This document shows positions 51,984-61,361 of a stretch of DNA of 64,000 nucleotides, in pieces; position 1 is the first letter of the stretch, and every line of letters starts with the position of its first letter. This stretch comes from Arthrobacter dokdonellae (lineage in GTDB: Bacteria > Actinomycetota > Actinomycetes > Actinomycetales > Micrococcaceae). Under the pieces are notes generated by a model. It was given only the letters and a program-made list of their open reading frames with translations, searched no databases and had not been told where the DNA came from. The DNA is taken from assembly GCF_003268655.1 (NCBI RefSeq), contig NZ_CP029642.1, forward strand, positions 992,001 through 1,056,000. The letters are read 5' to 3'. Made by a program: the position numbers and the translations under genes.

Positions 51984-54191
51984 ATGCCACTGTCCCTCGC
52001 CGAAGAGCAAACAGACCTCGCTGCCGCCGTTGCAGAATTCGCAGACCGGTTTGCCGACATCCTGCAGACCCGCGAACGGCTGGACGCCTACGGCGCCGGG
52101 GGGCGCCCGCCGTTCTGGGAGGAGCTCGTGGACAACGGCCTGCATGCCCTGCACATCAGCGAGGCGCGCGGCGGACAGGGCGGCTCCGTCCTCGACACGG
52201 CGGTCGTGGTTGAAGAGTTCGGCCGCCGGCTCGTTCCCGGCCCCTACGTCGCCACCATGCTGGCGAGCGCGGCCGTGGCGGGTGCGGCCGAGTGCAAGGC
52301 GTCCGCGCAAGGGCTGGACGTGTTCGCGGGGGGAGCGACCGGTGCCCTCGTCATGGCCGACCCGGCGGTCCGGGCCGTCGCCGCCGGTGACGGCTGGACG
52401 CTGCACGGCAGTGTCGGGGTGCCCTCCTTGCTCTCTGCCGAATGGCTCGTGATCGGGTTCGACGACGGGGCGGGCAGCCGCTATGCACTGGTCGATGCCG
52501 AAAGCGCGGGCGTGTCAAAGGTCCCCGGCACGTGCACCGACCTGACCCGCGATGCCGGAACGCTGGTGCTGGACGGGCTGGCCATCGGGGCCGACGCAGT
52601 CCTGGCCGGTCTCGGTGCCGCCCACGTCGAATCCCTGCAGGCAGGCCTGCTCGCCGCCGAGGCGGCCGGCGTCATGCGCTGGGCCGTGGAAGCCGCCACC
52701 GACTATGCCAAGATCCGCGAACAATTCGGCACGCCCATTGGCTCCTTCCAGGCCGTCAAGCACAAGTGCGCGAACCTGCTCATCGCCTCCGAGCTGGCCA
52801 CGGCCGCCGCCTGGTCCGCCCTGGTGGCCCTGGGTCAGGACCCGGACCAGCAGGCACTCGCGGCCGGGTCGGCCATTGAGGCCGCGATCGTGCCGTCGGT
52901 GGATGCGCTGACCGAGGCCGTCACGATCTTTGGCGGCATCGGCTACACCTGGGAGCACGACGCACACCTCTACCTGCGCCGCGCCATTGCCGCTGCCGCC
53001 CAGGTGGCTCCGGCGCGTGCCCGCGCCACCGCCCTGGGCCGCGTGGCGCTGGAGCTGGACCGCCGCATCGACATCGAGCTGCCGGATGAGGACCCAGCCT
53101 TCCGCGAGCGCATTGGCAAGCTCCTGGACGAGGCCGCCGCCCTGGCCAACGAGCACGACGGCGGCCGCTGGAACACGCGGGGAACACGGCGGACCTTCCT
53201 CGCCGAAAACGGCCTGGCAGCGCCACACTGGCCGGCCCCGTACGGCCTCGGCGCCAGCCCGGCCGAGCAGGTCGTCATCGCCCAGGAATATGCCCGCCGG
53301 GACCTCCTGCAGCCCTCGTCCGTGATTGGCGAATGGGCCATGCCCACGATCCTCGCCTACGGCAGCGACGAGGTTAAGGACCAGTTCGCGCTGCCCACGC
53401 TGCGCGGGGAGCTCATCTGGTGCCAGCTGTTCTCCGAGCCCGGTGCCGGTTCCGACCTGGCCGGCCTGTCCACCCGTGCCGCCAAGATCGACGGCGGCTG
53501 GGAACTCAAGGGGCAAAAGGTCTGGACTTCCGGTGCCCACGAGGCCGATTGGGGCATCTGCCTGGCGCGCACCGACGTCGACGCGCCCAAGCACAGGGGC
53601 CTGAGCTATTTCCTGGTGGACATGCGCAGCAAGGGCGTCGTCGTCAGGCCCCTGACGCAGTCAACCGGTGACGCCGAGTTCAACGAGGTGTTCCTTGATG
53701 ACGTGTTCGTGCCCGACGCATACCTGTTGGGGGAGCCGGGCCAAGGCTGGCGCATCACCGCAACGACGTTGCAAAACGAGCGCACGCAGATCTCCTCCGG
53801 CGTCTCGGCCGGTACCGAGGAATCCCTGCGCCGGCTCATCCGGGAGGGCGGCTACACGGGAAGCGCGGATGAGGCATTTGCGGCCCTTGGCGGCATTGTC
53901 GCGGTCAGCTCGGCCATCGGCGCCCTGAATTTGCGCGAAACCCTGCGCCAGGTCAACGGACTCCAGCCGGGCGTGGGCTCCTCCCTTGCCAAGGTGGCCC
54001 ACGCACGCCTGTCACGGCGGGCCGCCACGGAGGTCCTGCAGCTGGCCGGGCCCGCAACGTTGTTTACCCAGTCGCCGGCCGATGCCGTGACGGGGCTGCT
54101 CGGAGTTCCGCAGGTCCTCATCGGCGGTGGAACCGTGGAAATCCAGCTCAACGTGATCGCCGAACGCATCCTCGGACTGCCCCGGGGCTAG
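51984..54191 (+). CDS. Two-domain acyl-CoA dehydrogenase (FadE34-like)
   Basis: This 735-residue flavoprotein holds two acyl-CoA dehydrogenase units in one chain. The first spans about residues 1-350 and ends with TIFGGIGYTWEHDAHLYLRR. The second starts near 360 and shows IWCQLFSEPGAGSDLAGLST, the FAD-binding KGQKVWTSGA, and the C-terminal VEIQLNVIAERILGLP. Such double proteins act as an internal heterodimer, as FadE34 does on steroid side chains. It would put an alpha-beta double bond into a bulky CoA thioester. The ATG at 51984 follows TTGGAG. It is the first gene of the cluster and carries a TetR-type operator upstream. Confidence 0.9.
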   Translation: MPLSLAEEQTDLAAAVAEFADRFADILQTRERLDAYGAGGRPPFWEELVDNGLHALHISEARGGQGGSVLDTAVVVEEFGRRLVPGPYVATMLASAAVAGAAECKASAQGLDVFAGGATGALVMADPAVRAVAAGDGWTLHGSVGVPSLLSAEWLVIGFDDGAGSRYALVDAESAGVSKVPGTCTDLTRDAGTLVLDGLAIGADAVLAGLGAAHVESLQAGLLAAEAAGVMRWAVEAATDYAKIREQFGTPIGSFQAVKHKCANLLIASELATAAAWSALVALGQDPDQQALAAGSAIEAAIVPSVDALTEAVTIFGGIGYTWEHDAHLYLRRAIAAAAQVAPARARATALGRVALELDRRIDIELPDEDPAFRERIGKLLDEAAALANEHDGGRWNTRGTRRTFLAENGLAAPHWPAPYGLGASPAEQVVIAQEYARRDLLQPSSVIGEWAMPTILAYGSDEVKDQFALPTLRGELIWCQLFSEPGAGSDLAGLSTRAAKIDGGWELKGQKVWTSGAHEADWGICLARTDVDAPKHRGLSYFLVDMRSKGVVVRPLTQSTGDAEFNEVFLDDVFVPDAYLLGEPGQGWRITATTLQNERTQISSGVSAGTEESLRRLIREGGYTGSADEAFAALGGIVAVSSAIGALNLRETLRQVNGLQPGVGSSLAKVAHARLSRRAATEVLQLAGPATLFTQSPADAVTGLLGVPQVLIGGGTVEIQLNVIAERILGLPRG

Positions 54192-54270
54192 ACGCCGGCG
54201 GGCCACCGGCACCCGGTGGCCCCAAGAATCCTTCAGTACTCTATGTTTCACCGAAAGGAACCCTTTTCGA

Positions 54271-56424
54271 ATGACAACGATGACAGGCGAGGCCACCACA
54301 TTGGAAACCCTGGACCCGGCCCGGTTGCGTGAACTTGTTGAACCCCGAAGCATTGTGATCATCGGCGCCAACACCAAGTCCAGCTGGTCGCACTACACCC
54401 ACTCCAACCTGCGCTCCGGCGGTTTCGACGGCGAGCTGTACATGGTCAACCGGCGCGGCGAGGATTGCCACGGGCAGCCCTCGTTCACCTCGATCGCCGA
54501 ACTGCCCGCCGTGCCGGACCTGGCCATTGTGCTCACCGGCACCAACTCGCTGGAAACCATTCTGGAAGAGGCCCGCGTCAAGGGCATCCGCAACCTGATC
54601 ATGCTGGCTTCCGGTCTCGGCGAGGCCGGGGCTGAAGGCCAGGCACTGCAGGCGCGGCTGGTGGAGCGGGCCCGCGAAGCCGGGCAGCTCATCCTGGGCC
54701 CGAACAACCTGGGCTTCGTCAACGCCCACGCCAAGGTGGCCGCGTTCAGCCACATGACGCAGATGCCCATGGTTTCCGGCGGCGTCGGCGTCGCCAGCCA
54801 GTCCGGCGCGCTGGCCATCTACCTGCTCCCGCACATGGCCTCCCGCGGCGTCGGCTGTTCCACGGCCGTCACGGTCGGCAACGAGGCCATGATCACCGCC
54901 ATCGACGTCATGGACATGCTCGTCGACGACCCGGACACCCGTGTCGTTGCCGCCTACCTCGAGCAAATCTCCAACCCGGGGCACTTTTTGTCCGTGGCCA
55001 AACGCGCCCGACAGGCCGGCAAGCCGATCGTGGTGTTCAAGGCCGGGCGTGGGGAAGCTTCCGCCCGCGTGGCCGCCGCCCACACCGGCTCGCTGGTGGG
55101 TGACGACAAAGTCATCGACGCCGCCTGCAGGCAGTTCGGCGTGGTCCGCGTGGACAACATCGAGGACCTGGTGGCGACGGCCGGCATCATGGAAACCCAC
55201 GGGCGGATATCCGGGAACCGCATGGGTGTCGTGACCGGCTCCGGTGCCATGTGCGCACTGATCGCCGAGAAGGCCGAGGATGTCGGACTGGAAATGCCCG
55301 CCCCCGCCGAACGCACGGTGCGGGCCCTGCACGATGCCGGCCTGCCCACCTTCTCCACCGTCAACAACCCCATGGACACCACCGGCTACATTTCCGTGGA
55401 CCCCACCATCATCACCAAGGCCAACCAGTGCTTCATCGACGACGACAACTTCGACTTCATCGTCATCAACAGTGCCTGGCCGGTCAGCCAGGCCATGGCC
55501 GACATGGGACGGATCAACCAGGAGGCACTGCACCGCCAGCTCACCTCATCCGCCAAACCCGTCATCGGCATGAGCTTCCTGCCCACCGAGGTCACCGAGT
55601 TTGGGCGCGGCTTTGCCCGTGAACACGGCCTGCCCCATGCCCCGGACTCCTTTGACCGCGGCATCCCGGCCGTGGCCCGCAGCGCCTGGTGGAGCAAGCG
55701 TTCGGACGAACTCGCCACCGACCCCGTGGTGCCGCCGGCCGAAGCGATCGAGAAGCCCGCCGGCGCCGAGCACTGGACCGAAATTGAGGCCGGCGCGTTC
55801 CTGCGTGAGCACGGCGTTCCCTACATTCCCGCCGCCGTCGCCACCTCCGCCGAGGAAGCCGTCGCAGCGGCCGAGGGCATGGGCTACCCCGTGGTCCTCA
55901 AGGTCGCCTCCGAGGACATTGCGCACAAGACGGAGGTGGGCGGCGTCCGGCTCATGCTGCGCGACGCCGAGGCCGTCACCGAGGCGTACGACTTCATCGT
56001 TGCCTCCGTCGCCGCCCTGGCCCCGGACGCCCACATCCAGGGCGTCGCCGTCTCGCCCATGCGGGCCGCCGGGAACGAACTGCTCGTGGGAATTGTCCGG
56101 GACCCGCAATGGGGACTGGTCCTCGCCGTTGGATTCGGCGGCGTCATGGTGGAAATCCTCAAGGACTCCGCACTGCGGCTGCTGCCCGTGGGGCCGGCCG
56201 AGATCCGCCGCATGCTCGACTCCCTGAAGGGAATCGAGCTTCTGAAGGGGTTCCGCGGCAATGCCGCAACGGACCTGGACGAACTGGCCCGGGTCATCTT
56301 CCGGATATCCCAGGTGGCCGTCGGCCTCGGGGAGCAGCTTGAGGAGCTGGAAATCAACCCCTTGCGCGTGGCCGGCGACCAGATCGAGGCCCTTGACGCC
56401 TTGATTCGCTGGAAGCGGCAGTGA
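54271..56424 (+). CDS. ADP-forming acyl-CoA synthetase
   Basis: This 717-residue ligase activates a carboxylic acid to its CoA ester, using ATP and giving ADP. The N-terminal half has the CoA-binding and ligase domains (SIVIIGANTKSSWSHYTHS, ILGPNNLGFVNAH, VASQSGALAIYLL) and the phosphohistidine His271 in VAAAHTGSLVGDD. The C-terminal half is an ATP-grasp domain (YPVVLKVASEDIAHKTEVGGV, VGFGGVMVEILKD, ELEINPL). Such enzymes act on acetate, aryl acids and phenylpropanoids. Here it lies 80 bp after the dehydrogenase and would activate the pathway substrate or the acid formed by the aldehyde dehydrogenase. Confidence 0.9.
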   Translation: MTTMTGEATTLETLDPARLRELVEPRSIVIIGANTKSSWSHYTHSNLRSGGFDGELYMVNRRGEDCHGQPSFTSIAELPAVPDLAIVLTGTNSLETILEEARVKGIRNLIMLASGLGEAGAEGQALQARLVERAREAGQLILGPNNLGFVNAHAKVAAFSHMTQMPMVSGGVGVASQSGALAIYLLPHMASRGVGCSTAVTVGNEAMITAIDVMDMLVDDPDTRVVAAYLEQISNPGHFLSVAKRARQAGKPIVVFKAGRGEASARVAAAHTGSLVGDDKVIDAACRQFGVVRVDNIEDLVATAGIMETHGRISGNRMGVVTGSGAMCALIAEKAEDVGLEMPAPAERTVRALHDAGLPTFSTVNNPMDTTGYISVDPTIITKANQCFIDDDNFDFIVINSAWPVSQAMADMGRINQEALHRQLTSSAKPVIGMSFLPTEVTEFGRGFAREHGLPHAPDSFDRGIPAVARSAWWSKRSDELATDPVVPPAEAIEKPAGAEHWTEIEAGAFLREHGVPYIPAAVATSAEEAVAAAEGMGYPVVLKVASEDIAHKTEVGGVRLMLRDAEAVTEAYDFIVASVAALAPDAHIQGVAVSPMRAAGNELLVGIVRDPQWGLVLAVGFGGVMVEILKDSALRLLPVGPAEIRRMLDSLKGIELLKGFRGNAATDLDELARVIFRISQVAVGLGEQLEELEINPLRVAGDQIEALDALIRWKRQ

Positions 56425-56504
56425 TGAACGCCGCGCAGGCCAAGCACCCCGGGTCCCGGTGGTAGCGTTGCTAAACCACCGGATATTCAAGCAGGAGGCG
56501 AACC

Positions 56505-57119
56505 ATGGCCGGACTACTCTCTGGCGAACGGACCGAGCTTCCCGCATACCAGAAGCTGCGGCGGCAACGGATCCTGGATGCCGCGAAGTCGCTGCTGCGC
56601 AGCCACGAGTACGAGTCGATCCAGATACGCGACGTGGCCGCGGAAGCGAACGTCGCCTTGGGCACCCTGTACAGGTACTTCAGCTCGAAGGAACACCTGT
56701 ACGCGAACGTCGTCTACGACTGGAGCGTCCCGTTCAACTCGGCCGACCAAACCTGGGCGGAAAACCTCGGCACGATCGAGTGCATCTCCCGGCGGCTGCA
56801 GATGGCGTTGGCCGCATTCGAAAGGCAGCCGAACTTCTACAAGGCGATTCTCATGCTGCGCTCAACGAACGATCCGGAAGTCTCGTCGCTGATGCAACAG
56901 CTCGGAGCCGTGCTCGAGGAGCCCATCCTTTCGGACTTCTCGATGCTGCCCGCGGACGAGGCCGCGGACATCACCGCCATGGTGTGGTGCGTCCTGATGG
57001 ACCTGGTGGCCAGGCTGCTGTCCGGGGACAAGACCATGGACGAGGCACTGCGCATCTCGGACAGGTTCGTCAAGATGGTCGGCCTGCGCCTGGAGCAGTT
57101 CGAGGCGGAAAAGGCCTAG
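56505..57119 (+). CDS. TetR-family regulator (KstR-like)
   Basis: This 204-residue repressor has an N-terminal helix-turn-helix (RILDAAKSLLRSHEYESIQIRDVAAEANVALGTLYRYFSSKEHLYA) and a helical C-terminal ligand domain. The N-terminal form and ligand domain (YDWSVPFNSA, AFERQPNFYKAILMLRS) recall KstR-type regulators that release DNA on binding acyl-CoA. It sits inside the cluster, so it is the best candidate to bind the AACTAGA-type palindromes at 51892 and 63002. No such site lies directly before this gene itself. Confidence 0.87.
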   Translation: MAGLLSGERTELPAYQKLRRQRILDAAKSLLRSHEYESIQIRDVAAEANVALGTLYRYFSSKEHLYANVVYDWSVPFNSADQTWAENLGTIECISRRLQMALAAFERQPNFYKAILMLRSTNDPEVSSLMQQLGAVLEEPILSDFSMLPADEAADITAMVWCVLMDLVARLLSGDKTMDEALRISDRFVKMVGLRLEQFEAEKA

Positions 57120-57150
57120 CCTCCCCCCACTCGACCGCCGGGGCGGCGGC

Positions 57151-57981
57151 ATGAGCGCCCACGAGCTGGACCACCTGGCCATCGCGGTCCCCGCGTGGGC
57201 GCCGGCAGGATCCCTCCTGAACCGTGAGCTCGGGGCGCGGTGGGCCAGCGGCTTCCGGATGGAAGCGTTCAACCCGTGCCAGCTGGCCGTTGCCGAAGAC
57301 ATGCGCCTGGAACTTTTGGAACCGGGCAGCGGGGAACGGTCGTTTATCCGGCGCTTCCTTTCCGAGGGCAACGGAGCTGCCGCACCCCACCACATCACGT
57401 TCAAGGTCCACGACATCCACGCGGCGATCACCGCCGCGCAGGAGGCCGGGATCAAACCGATCCTGCTGCGCCTGGACCATCCCCAATGGAAGGAAGCGTT
57501 CCTGCACCCCCGGGACACCGGCCTGGGATTCCTGGCCCAAATGGTGCAGGCCCCGCAAAGCGTTGAGGACATCACCGGCGAAACCATCGGCGGGCCCCCC
57601 TGCCCGTGGCAGGAAAACGGCCCGGAACCCCTTCGGGTTCCCCTGATCCACGGCACCGTTGCCAACCTTCAGCAGGCCCGGCGCGTCCTGTGCGGGGTGC
57701 TCGGTGCCGGCGAAACGCCGGTGGGGGACAATCTCGAGGCTGCGGCCTTCCACTGGGCCGAGGGCGCCTGGCTGGTGCTGACACAGACGGCGGACGGCCA
57801 GGCCGGGCCGCCCCCACCGCACGGCATCGACACCATCCTGGCCGTCCCCGCGGATGGGCCGTGGCACCCCCGCGGGCAGTTGGCCCTGCTGCCTGAACTC
57901 CTGGCAGCCGGCACGGCGCACCCCGAGATCGGCCTGCGCATCGCCACCGTGGGCGCACCGCCCGGGCCGCCCGGCCCCTAG
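57151..57981 (+). CDS. VOC-superfamily (glyoxalase-like) protein
   Basis: This 276-residue protein has the paired beta-alpha-beta pattern of the VOC fold: ELDHLAIAVP at the start, MRLELLEPGSGE and PHHITFKVHDIHAAITAAQEAG for the first unit, and GFLAQMVQAP before the second, weaker unit. Metal ligands fit His8, Glu near LELLEP and His in PHHITFK. Family members include methylmalonyl-CoA epimerase, dioxygenases and lyases. Its place in the acyl-CoA cluster suggests an epimerase or binding role. It lies 32 bp after the TetR gene. Confidence 0.8.
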   Translation: MSAHELDHLAIAVPAWAPAGSLLNRELGARWASGFRMEAFNPCQLAVAEDMRLELLEPGSGERSFIRRFLSEGNGAAAPHHITFKVHDIHAAITAAQEAGIKPILLRLDHPQWKEAFLHPRDTGLGFLAQMVQAPQSVEDITGETIGGPPCPWQENGPEPLRVPLIHGTVANLQQARRVLCGVLGAGETPVGDNLEAAAFHWAEGAWLVLTQTADGQAGPPPPHGIDTILAVPADGPWHPRGQLALLPELLAAGTAHPEIGLRIATVGAPPGPPGP

Positions 57982-58064
57982 CCGCCCGCAACAACCACCA
58001 TCCTGACCCGGCGCCCCCTGGACGGGTGCGCCCGCACCATTCACAACCATCAAAGGAGAACACC

Positions 58065-59270
58065 ATGGGACTTCGAGGAGAAGCCGCAATCCTTGGCTTT
58101 TACGAACTGCCGCCGCAGCGCAAGCTTGCCCGCGAGAAGACGTTCAACCTGGAACAGTGGGCCAGGCTGTCCAAGGCGGCCCTTGACGACGCCGGACTTG
58201 AGGCCACCGATGTCAACGGCATTGTGACCCCGATGATCGGGGAGGCGAGCATGTTTGTTCCCTCCACCATCACCGAATACCTCGGCATCGAGGCCAACTT
58301 CGCCGAGATCGTGGACCTCGGCGGTGCAGGCTCGGCCGCAGCCGTCTGGCGGGCCGCGGCCGCCGTCGAACTTGGCCTGTGCGACGCCGTTCTCGTCACC
58401 TTCCCGGGTGCCCACGACGTCCCCACCCACGAGCGCCGCCCGTTCGTCATGGAAGACCAGATGTTCTTTGGCGCCTCCTCCAACAGCTACGGCTCCCCCC
58501 AGGCAGAGTTTGAGATCCCGTACGCGAACCTGGGCCAGAACGGCCCCTACGCCCAGATCGCCAAGCGGTACGGGCACGAATTTGGCTATGACGAACTGGC
58601 CATGGCCAAGATTGCCGTGGACCAGCGCACCAACGCCTGCGCCACTCCCGGTGCCGTGTTCCACGGCAAGCCGATCACGGCGCAGGACGTCCTTGCCTCG
58701 CCGATGGTGGCGGATCCGCTGCACATGCTGGAAATCGTGATGCCCTGCCAGGGCGGCGCCGCCGTCGTCATCGGCAACAAGGACATGGCCGCAAAGTCCA
58801 AGAACCGCCCCGTCTGGATCAAGGGATTCGGCGAGCGCGTGCCCTACAAGACGCCCACCTACGCCCGGGACCTGATGTATTCGCCCATGGTGCACGCCGC
58901 CGACCAGGCCTTCACGATGGCTGGCATCACGCGTGAGGACGTGGACATGGTCTCCATCTACGACTGCTACACCATCACCGTGCTCATGAGCCTGGAGGAT
59001 GCCGGCTTTGCCGAAAAGGGCAAGGGCATGCAGTTCGTGAACGAACACGACCTCACCTTCCGCGGCGACTTCCCCGTCAACACCGCCGGCGGCCAGCTGT
59101 CCTTCGGCCAGGCCGGCATTGCCGGTGGCATGCACCACGTGATCGACGGCGCCCGCCAGGTCATGGGACGTGCCGGCGAGGCGCAGGTTGCCGATTGCAA
59201 CAGGGCCTTTGTCTCCGGCAACGGCGGCATCATGAGCGAGCAAACAGCACTGATTTTTGAAGGAGAGTAG
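58065..59270 (+). CDS. Thiolase-fold protein lacking the nucleophilic Cys (Ltp2-like aldolase)
   Basis: This 401-residue thiolase-like protein most resembles the SCP-x/Ltp2 group. The position where thiolases carry the reactive cysteine reads DLGGAGSAAAVWRAAAAVE, so the nucleophile is missing. Ltp2-type aldolases share this loss and instead split beta-hydroxyacyl-CoA by retro-aldol reaction. DMVSIYDCYTITVLMSLED contains a tyrosine in a region important in that group, and the C-terminus GNGGIMSEQTALIFEG fits. The DUF35 gene follows by 9 bp, the obligate partner in known aldolases. It starts with ATG at 58065 after AAAGGAG. Simple thiolysis is therefore unlikely. Confidence 0.85.
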   Translation: MGLRGEAAILGFYELPPQRKLAREKTFNLEQWARLSKAALDDAGLEATDVNGIVTPMIGEASMFVPSTITEYLGIEANFAEIVDLGGAGSAAAVWRAAAAVELGLCDAVLVTFPGAHDVPTHERRPFVMEDQMFFGASSNSYGSPQAEFEIPYANLGQNGPYAQIAKRYGHEFGYDELAMAKIAVDQRTNACATPGAVFHGKPITAQDVLASPMVADPLHMLEIVMPCQGGAAVVIGNKDMAAKSKNRPVWIKGFGERVPYKTPTYARDLMYSPMVHAADQAFTMAGITREDVDMVSIYDCYTITVLMSLEDAGFAEKGKGMQFVNEHDLTFRGDFPVNTAGGQLSFGQAGIAGGMHHVIDGARQVMGRAGEAQVADCNRAFVSGNGGIMSEQTALIFEGE

Positions 59271-59279
59271 GAACACACC

Positions 59280-59711
59280 ATGACCACCACACACACCCCT
59301 CCGGTCTTTGACCAGCCCTTGCCCGTTCCCACCCCGCTGACCCAGCCGTTCTGGGACGCGCTGGCCGAGCACAAGATCCGCATCCAGTATTCGCCGTCCC
59401 TGGGTGAGTACATCTTCTACCCTCGCCCGCTGGCACCGCGCACCCTGGCCGACGACCTGCAATGGCGTGAAATTTCCGGCGCCGGGACGTTGTACACGTA
59501 CACGATCACCACGCGACCGGTCTCCCCGCACTTTGCCGCGGCCGGGCCCATGATCCTGGCCGTCGTGCAGTGGGACGAGGGGCCCCGGTTCTCCACCGAA
59601 ATGGTGAACATTGCCCACGAGGACCTGCAGATCGGCATGCGCGTCAGGCCCGTGTTCTGCGACTACCCCGAGGCCGGCATCACGATGTTGCGCTACGAGG
59701 CGGCGAACTAG
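59280..59711 (+). CDS. DUF35 OB-fold protein without zinc-ribbon cysteines
   Basis: This 143-residue protein is a DUF35-type partner of thiolase-fold aldolases. The N-terminal rubredoxin-like zinc ribbon is normally C-x2-C...C-x2-C, but here the segment reads IRIQYSPSLGEYIFYPRPLA and contains no cysteine; the whole protein has only one (in FCDYPE). The OB-fold part is intact (WREISGAGTLYTYTITTRP, GPMILAVVQWDEGPRF, IGMRVRPVFCDYP). It should bind the aldolase and help place the acyl-CoA. It is flanked by the aldolase gene (9 bp) and aldehyde dehydrogenase gene (1 bp), so all three form one transcript. Confidence 0.87.
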   Translation: MTTTHTPPVFDQPLPVPTPLTQPFWDALAEHKIRIQYSPSLGEYIFYPRPLAPRTLADDLQWREISGAGTLYTYTITTRPVSPHFAAAGPMILAVVQWDEGPRFSTEMVNIAHEDLQIGMRVRPVFCDYPEAGITMLRYEAAN

Positions 59712-59712
59712 G

Positions 59713-61179
59713 ATGGGTCTCGCCACCGAAAGCGCGCTGCCCGAGGTCTCCCTGCGCATCGGCGCCGCATCGCGGACATCCGGCGCGGGCGTCCACCACC
59801 ACGTCAACCCGGCCACCGGCGCCTTCGACGCCCCGGTCCCGATGGCCGGCGTCGACGACGTCGATGAAGCCGTCCACGCCGCCCACCAGGCCTTTGCCGT
59901 GTGGAAGGCGACACGGGCGGGGACACGTGCACGGGCGCTGCTGGAATTGGCCCGCCTCGTGGAGGGGCACACGGAGGAATTCGCCGCGCTGGCGACCGCC
60001 GACAACGGCACGCCACAGGCCACCGCCGGCGCCATGGTGGGTGCGGCGGCCGAATGGATCCGCTATTACGGCGGCTGGGCGGACAAGCTGCCCCTGGGCC
60101 GGGTCACCTCCGTGGCGGGAGCCGGCGGCTCCTTCGGCCACACCCTGCGCCAGCCCTACGGGGTGATCGGGGTGGTCATCACCTGGAACGCACCGTTGAT
60201 GTCGCTGGCCATGAAGGTGCCGGCGGCACTGGCGGCAGGAAACACCGTGGTGGTCAAGCCGAGTGAATTGACACCGTTCAGCGCCATGCTCTTCGCCGAC
60301 CTGGTCCGCGAGGCCGGCATCCCCGACGGCGTCTTCAACGTGGTCACGGGAGGCGCCGAGGCCGGTGCCGTGCTCGTTGCGCACCCCCTGGTGAAGAAGG
60401 TGACGTTCACGGGCGGCCCCGAGACCGCACGGAAGATCACCGCGGCCTGCGCCGAAACTTTCAAGCCCGTGGTGTTGGAGCTGGGCGGCAAGTCGGCGAA
60501 CCTGGTCTTTGCCGACGCCGACCTTGACGCCGCGGCCCTGCATGCGGCGTTCATGGCCTTTGGCATCATGACAGGCCAGGCCTGTGCCCTGCCCACGCGC
60601 CTGCTGGTGGAAGACTCCATCCATGACGAGTTCGTGGCCAAGGTTGCCGCCATCGCCGGGTCCTTCAAGGTGGGCCACCCGCAGGAGCCCGACACCGTCT
60701 GCGGGCCCGTGATCAACCAGGGTGCCATCGACCGCATTGAGGCCATGGTGGCACAGGCCCAAAACGACGGCGCACGGGTGGTCACCGGCGGCGCCCGGCT
60801 GGCTGGCGACCTGGCCGCGGGGTTCTACTACCCGCCAACGGTCATGGCCGACGTCGATCCTGCCAGCGAACTGGCCCAAAAGGAGGTCTTCGGCCCCGTC
60901 CTGGCCGTCACGCGGTTCACGGACGAGGCCCACGCCCTGTTCCTGGCCAATGACACCGACTACGGCCTCTCAGGCTGTATCTGGACGTCGGACGCCCGCA
61001 GGGCGGTCCGGCTGGTCGAGCAGCTGGAAACCGGCGAAGTGGTGGTCAACGGCGCACCCAACGCCGTCGCCGAACGCCCATTTGGCGGGATCGGCCATTC
61101 CGGGACCGGAAATGAGGGCGGCCTGGAGGGGCTGGAGGAGTTCTTCTGGACCAAGTCCGTCGCCTACGGGAACGGCTAG
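59713..61179 (+). CDS. Aldehyde dehydrogenase
   Basis: This 488-residue NAD(P)-dependent enzyme oxidises an aldehyde to an acid. The catalytic cysteine is Cys291 in GQACALPTRLLVE, and the catalytic Glu lies in VVLELGGKSANLVF. The cofactor region is PYGVIGVVITWNAPL and VVVKPSELTP, and the C-terminus reads RPFGGIGHSGTGNEGG. The ATG at 59713 is 1 bp after the DUF35 stop. Its place after the aldolase pair suggests that it oxidises the aldehyde released by retro-aldol cleavage. The sequence alone does not give the substrate. Confidence 0.92.
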   Translation: MGLATESALPEVSLRIGAASRTSGAGVHHHVNPATGAFDAPVPMAGVDDVDEAVHAAHQAFAVWKATRAGTRARALLELARLVEGHTEEFAALATADNGTPQATAGAMVGAAAEWIRYYGGWADKLPLGRVTSVAGAGGSFGHTLRQPYGVIGVVITWNAPLMSLAMKVPAALAAGNTVVVKPSELTPFSAMLFADLVREAGIPDGVFNVVTGGAEAGAVLVAHPLVKKVTFTGGPETARKITAACAETFKPVVLELGGKSANLVFADADLDAAALHAAFMAFGIMTGQACALPTRLLVEDSIHDEFVAKVAAIAGSFKVGHPQEPDTVCGPVINQGAIDRIEAMVAQAQNDGARVVTGGARLAGDLAAGFYYPPTVMADVDPASELAQKEVFGPVLAVTRFTDEAHALFLANDTDYGLSGCIWTSDARRAVRLVEQLETGEVVVNGAPNAVAERPFGGIGHSGTGNEGGLEGLEEFFWTKSVAYGNG

Positions 61180-61361
61180 CCACGCCGGACAGCGTTTCAA
61201 GACCGGGGGTGCCGCCCATTTCAGCGGCACCCCGGGGGATTGGGGCCCTCAACACCCTCGAGTGCCTGCCGAGCCCAAAGATCGTTTGTTTTACCGCCCG
61301 TTGCCCAACCCGTGTGGGGCGTAATCACTTTCTTTTCTGCACCCAAACGAAAGTCTGGACA

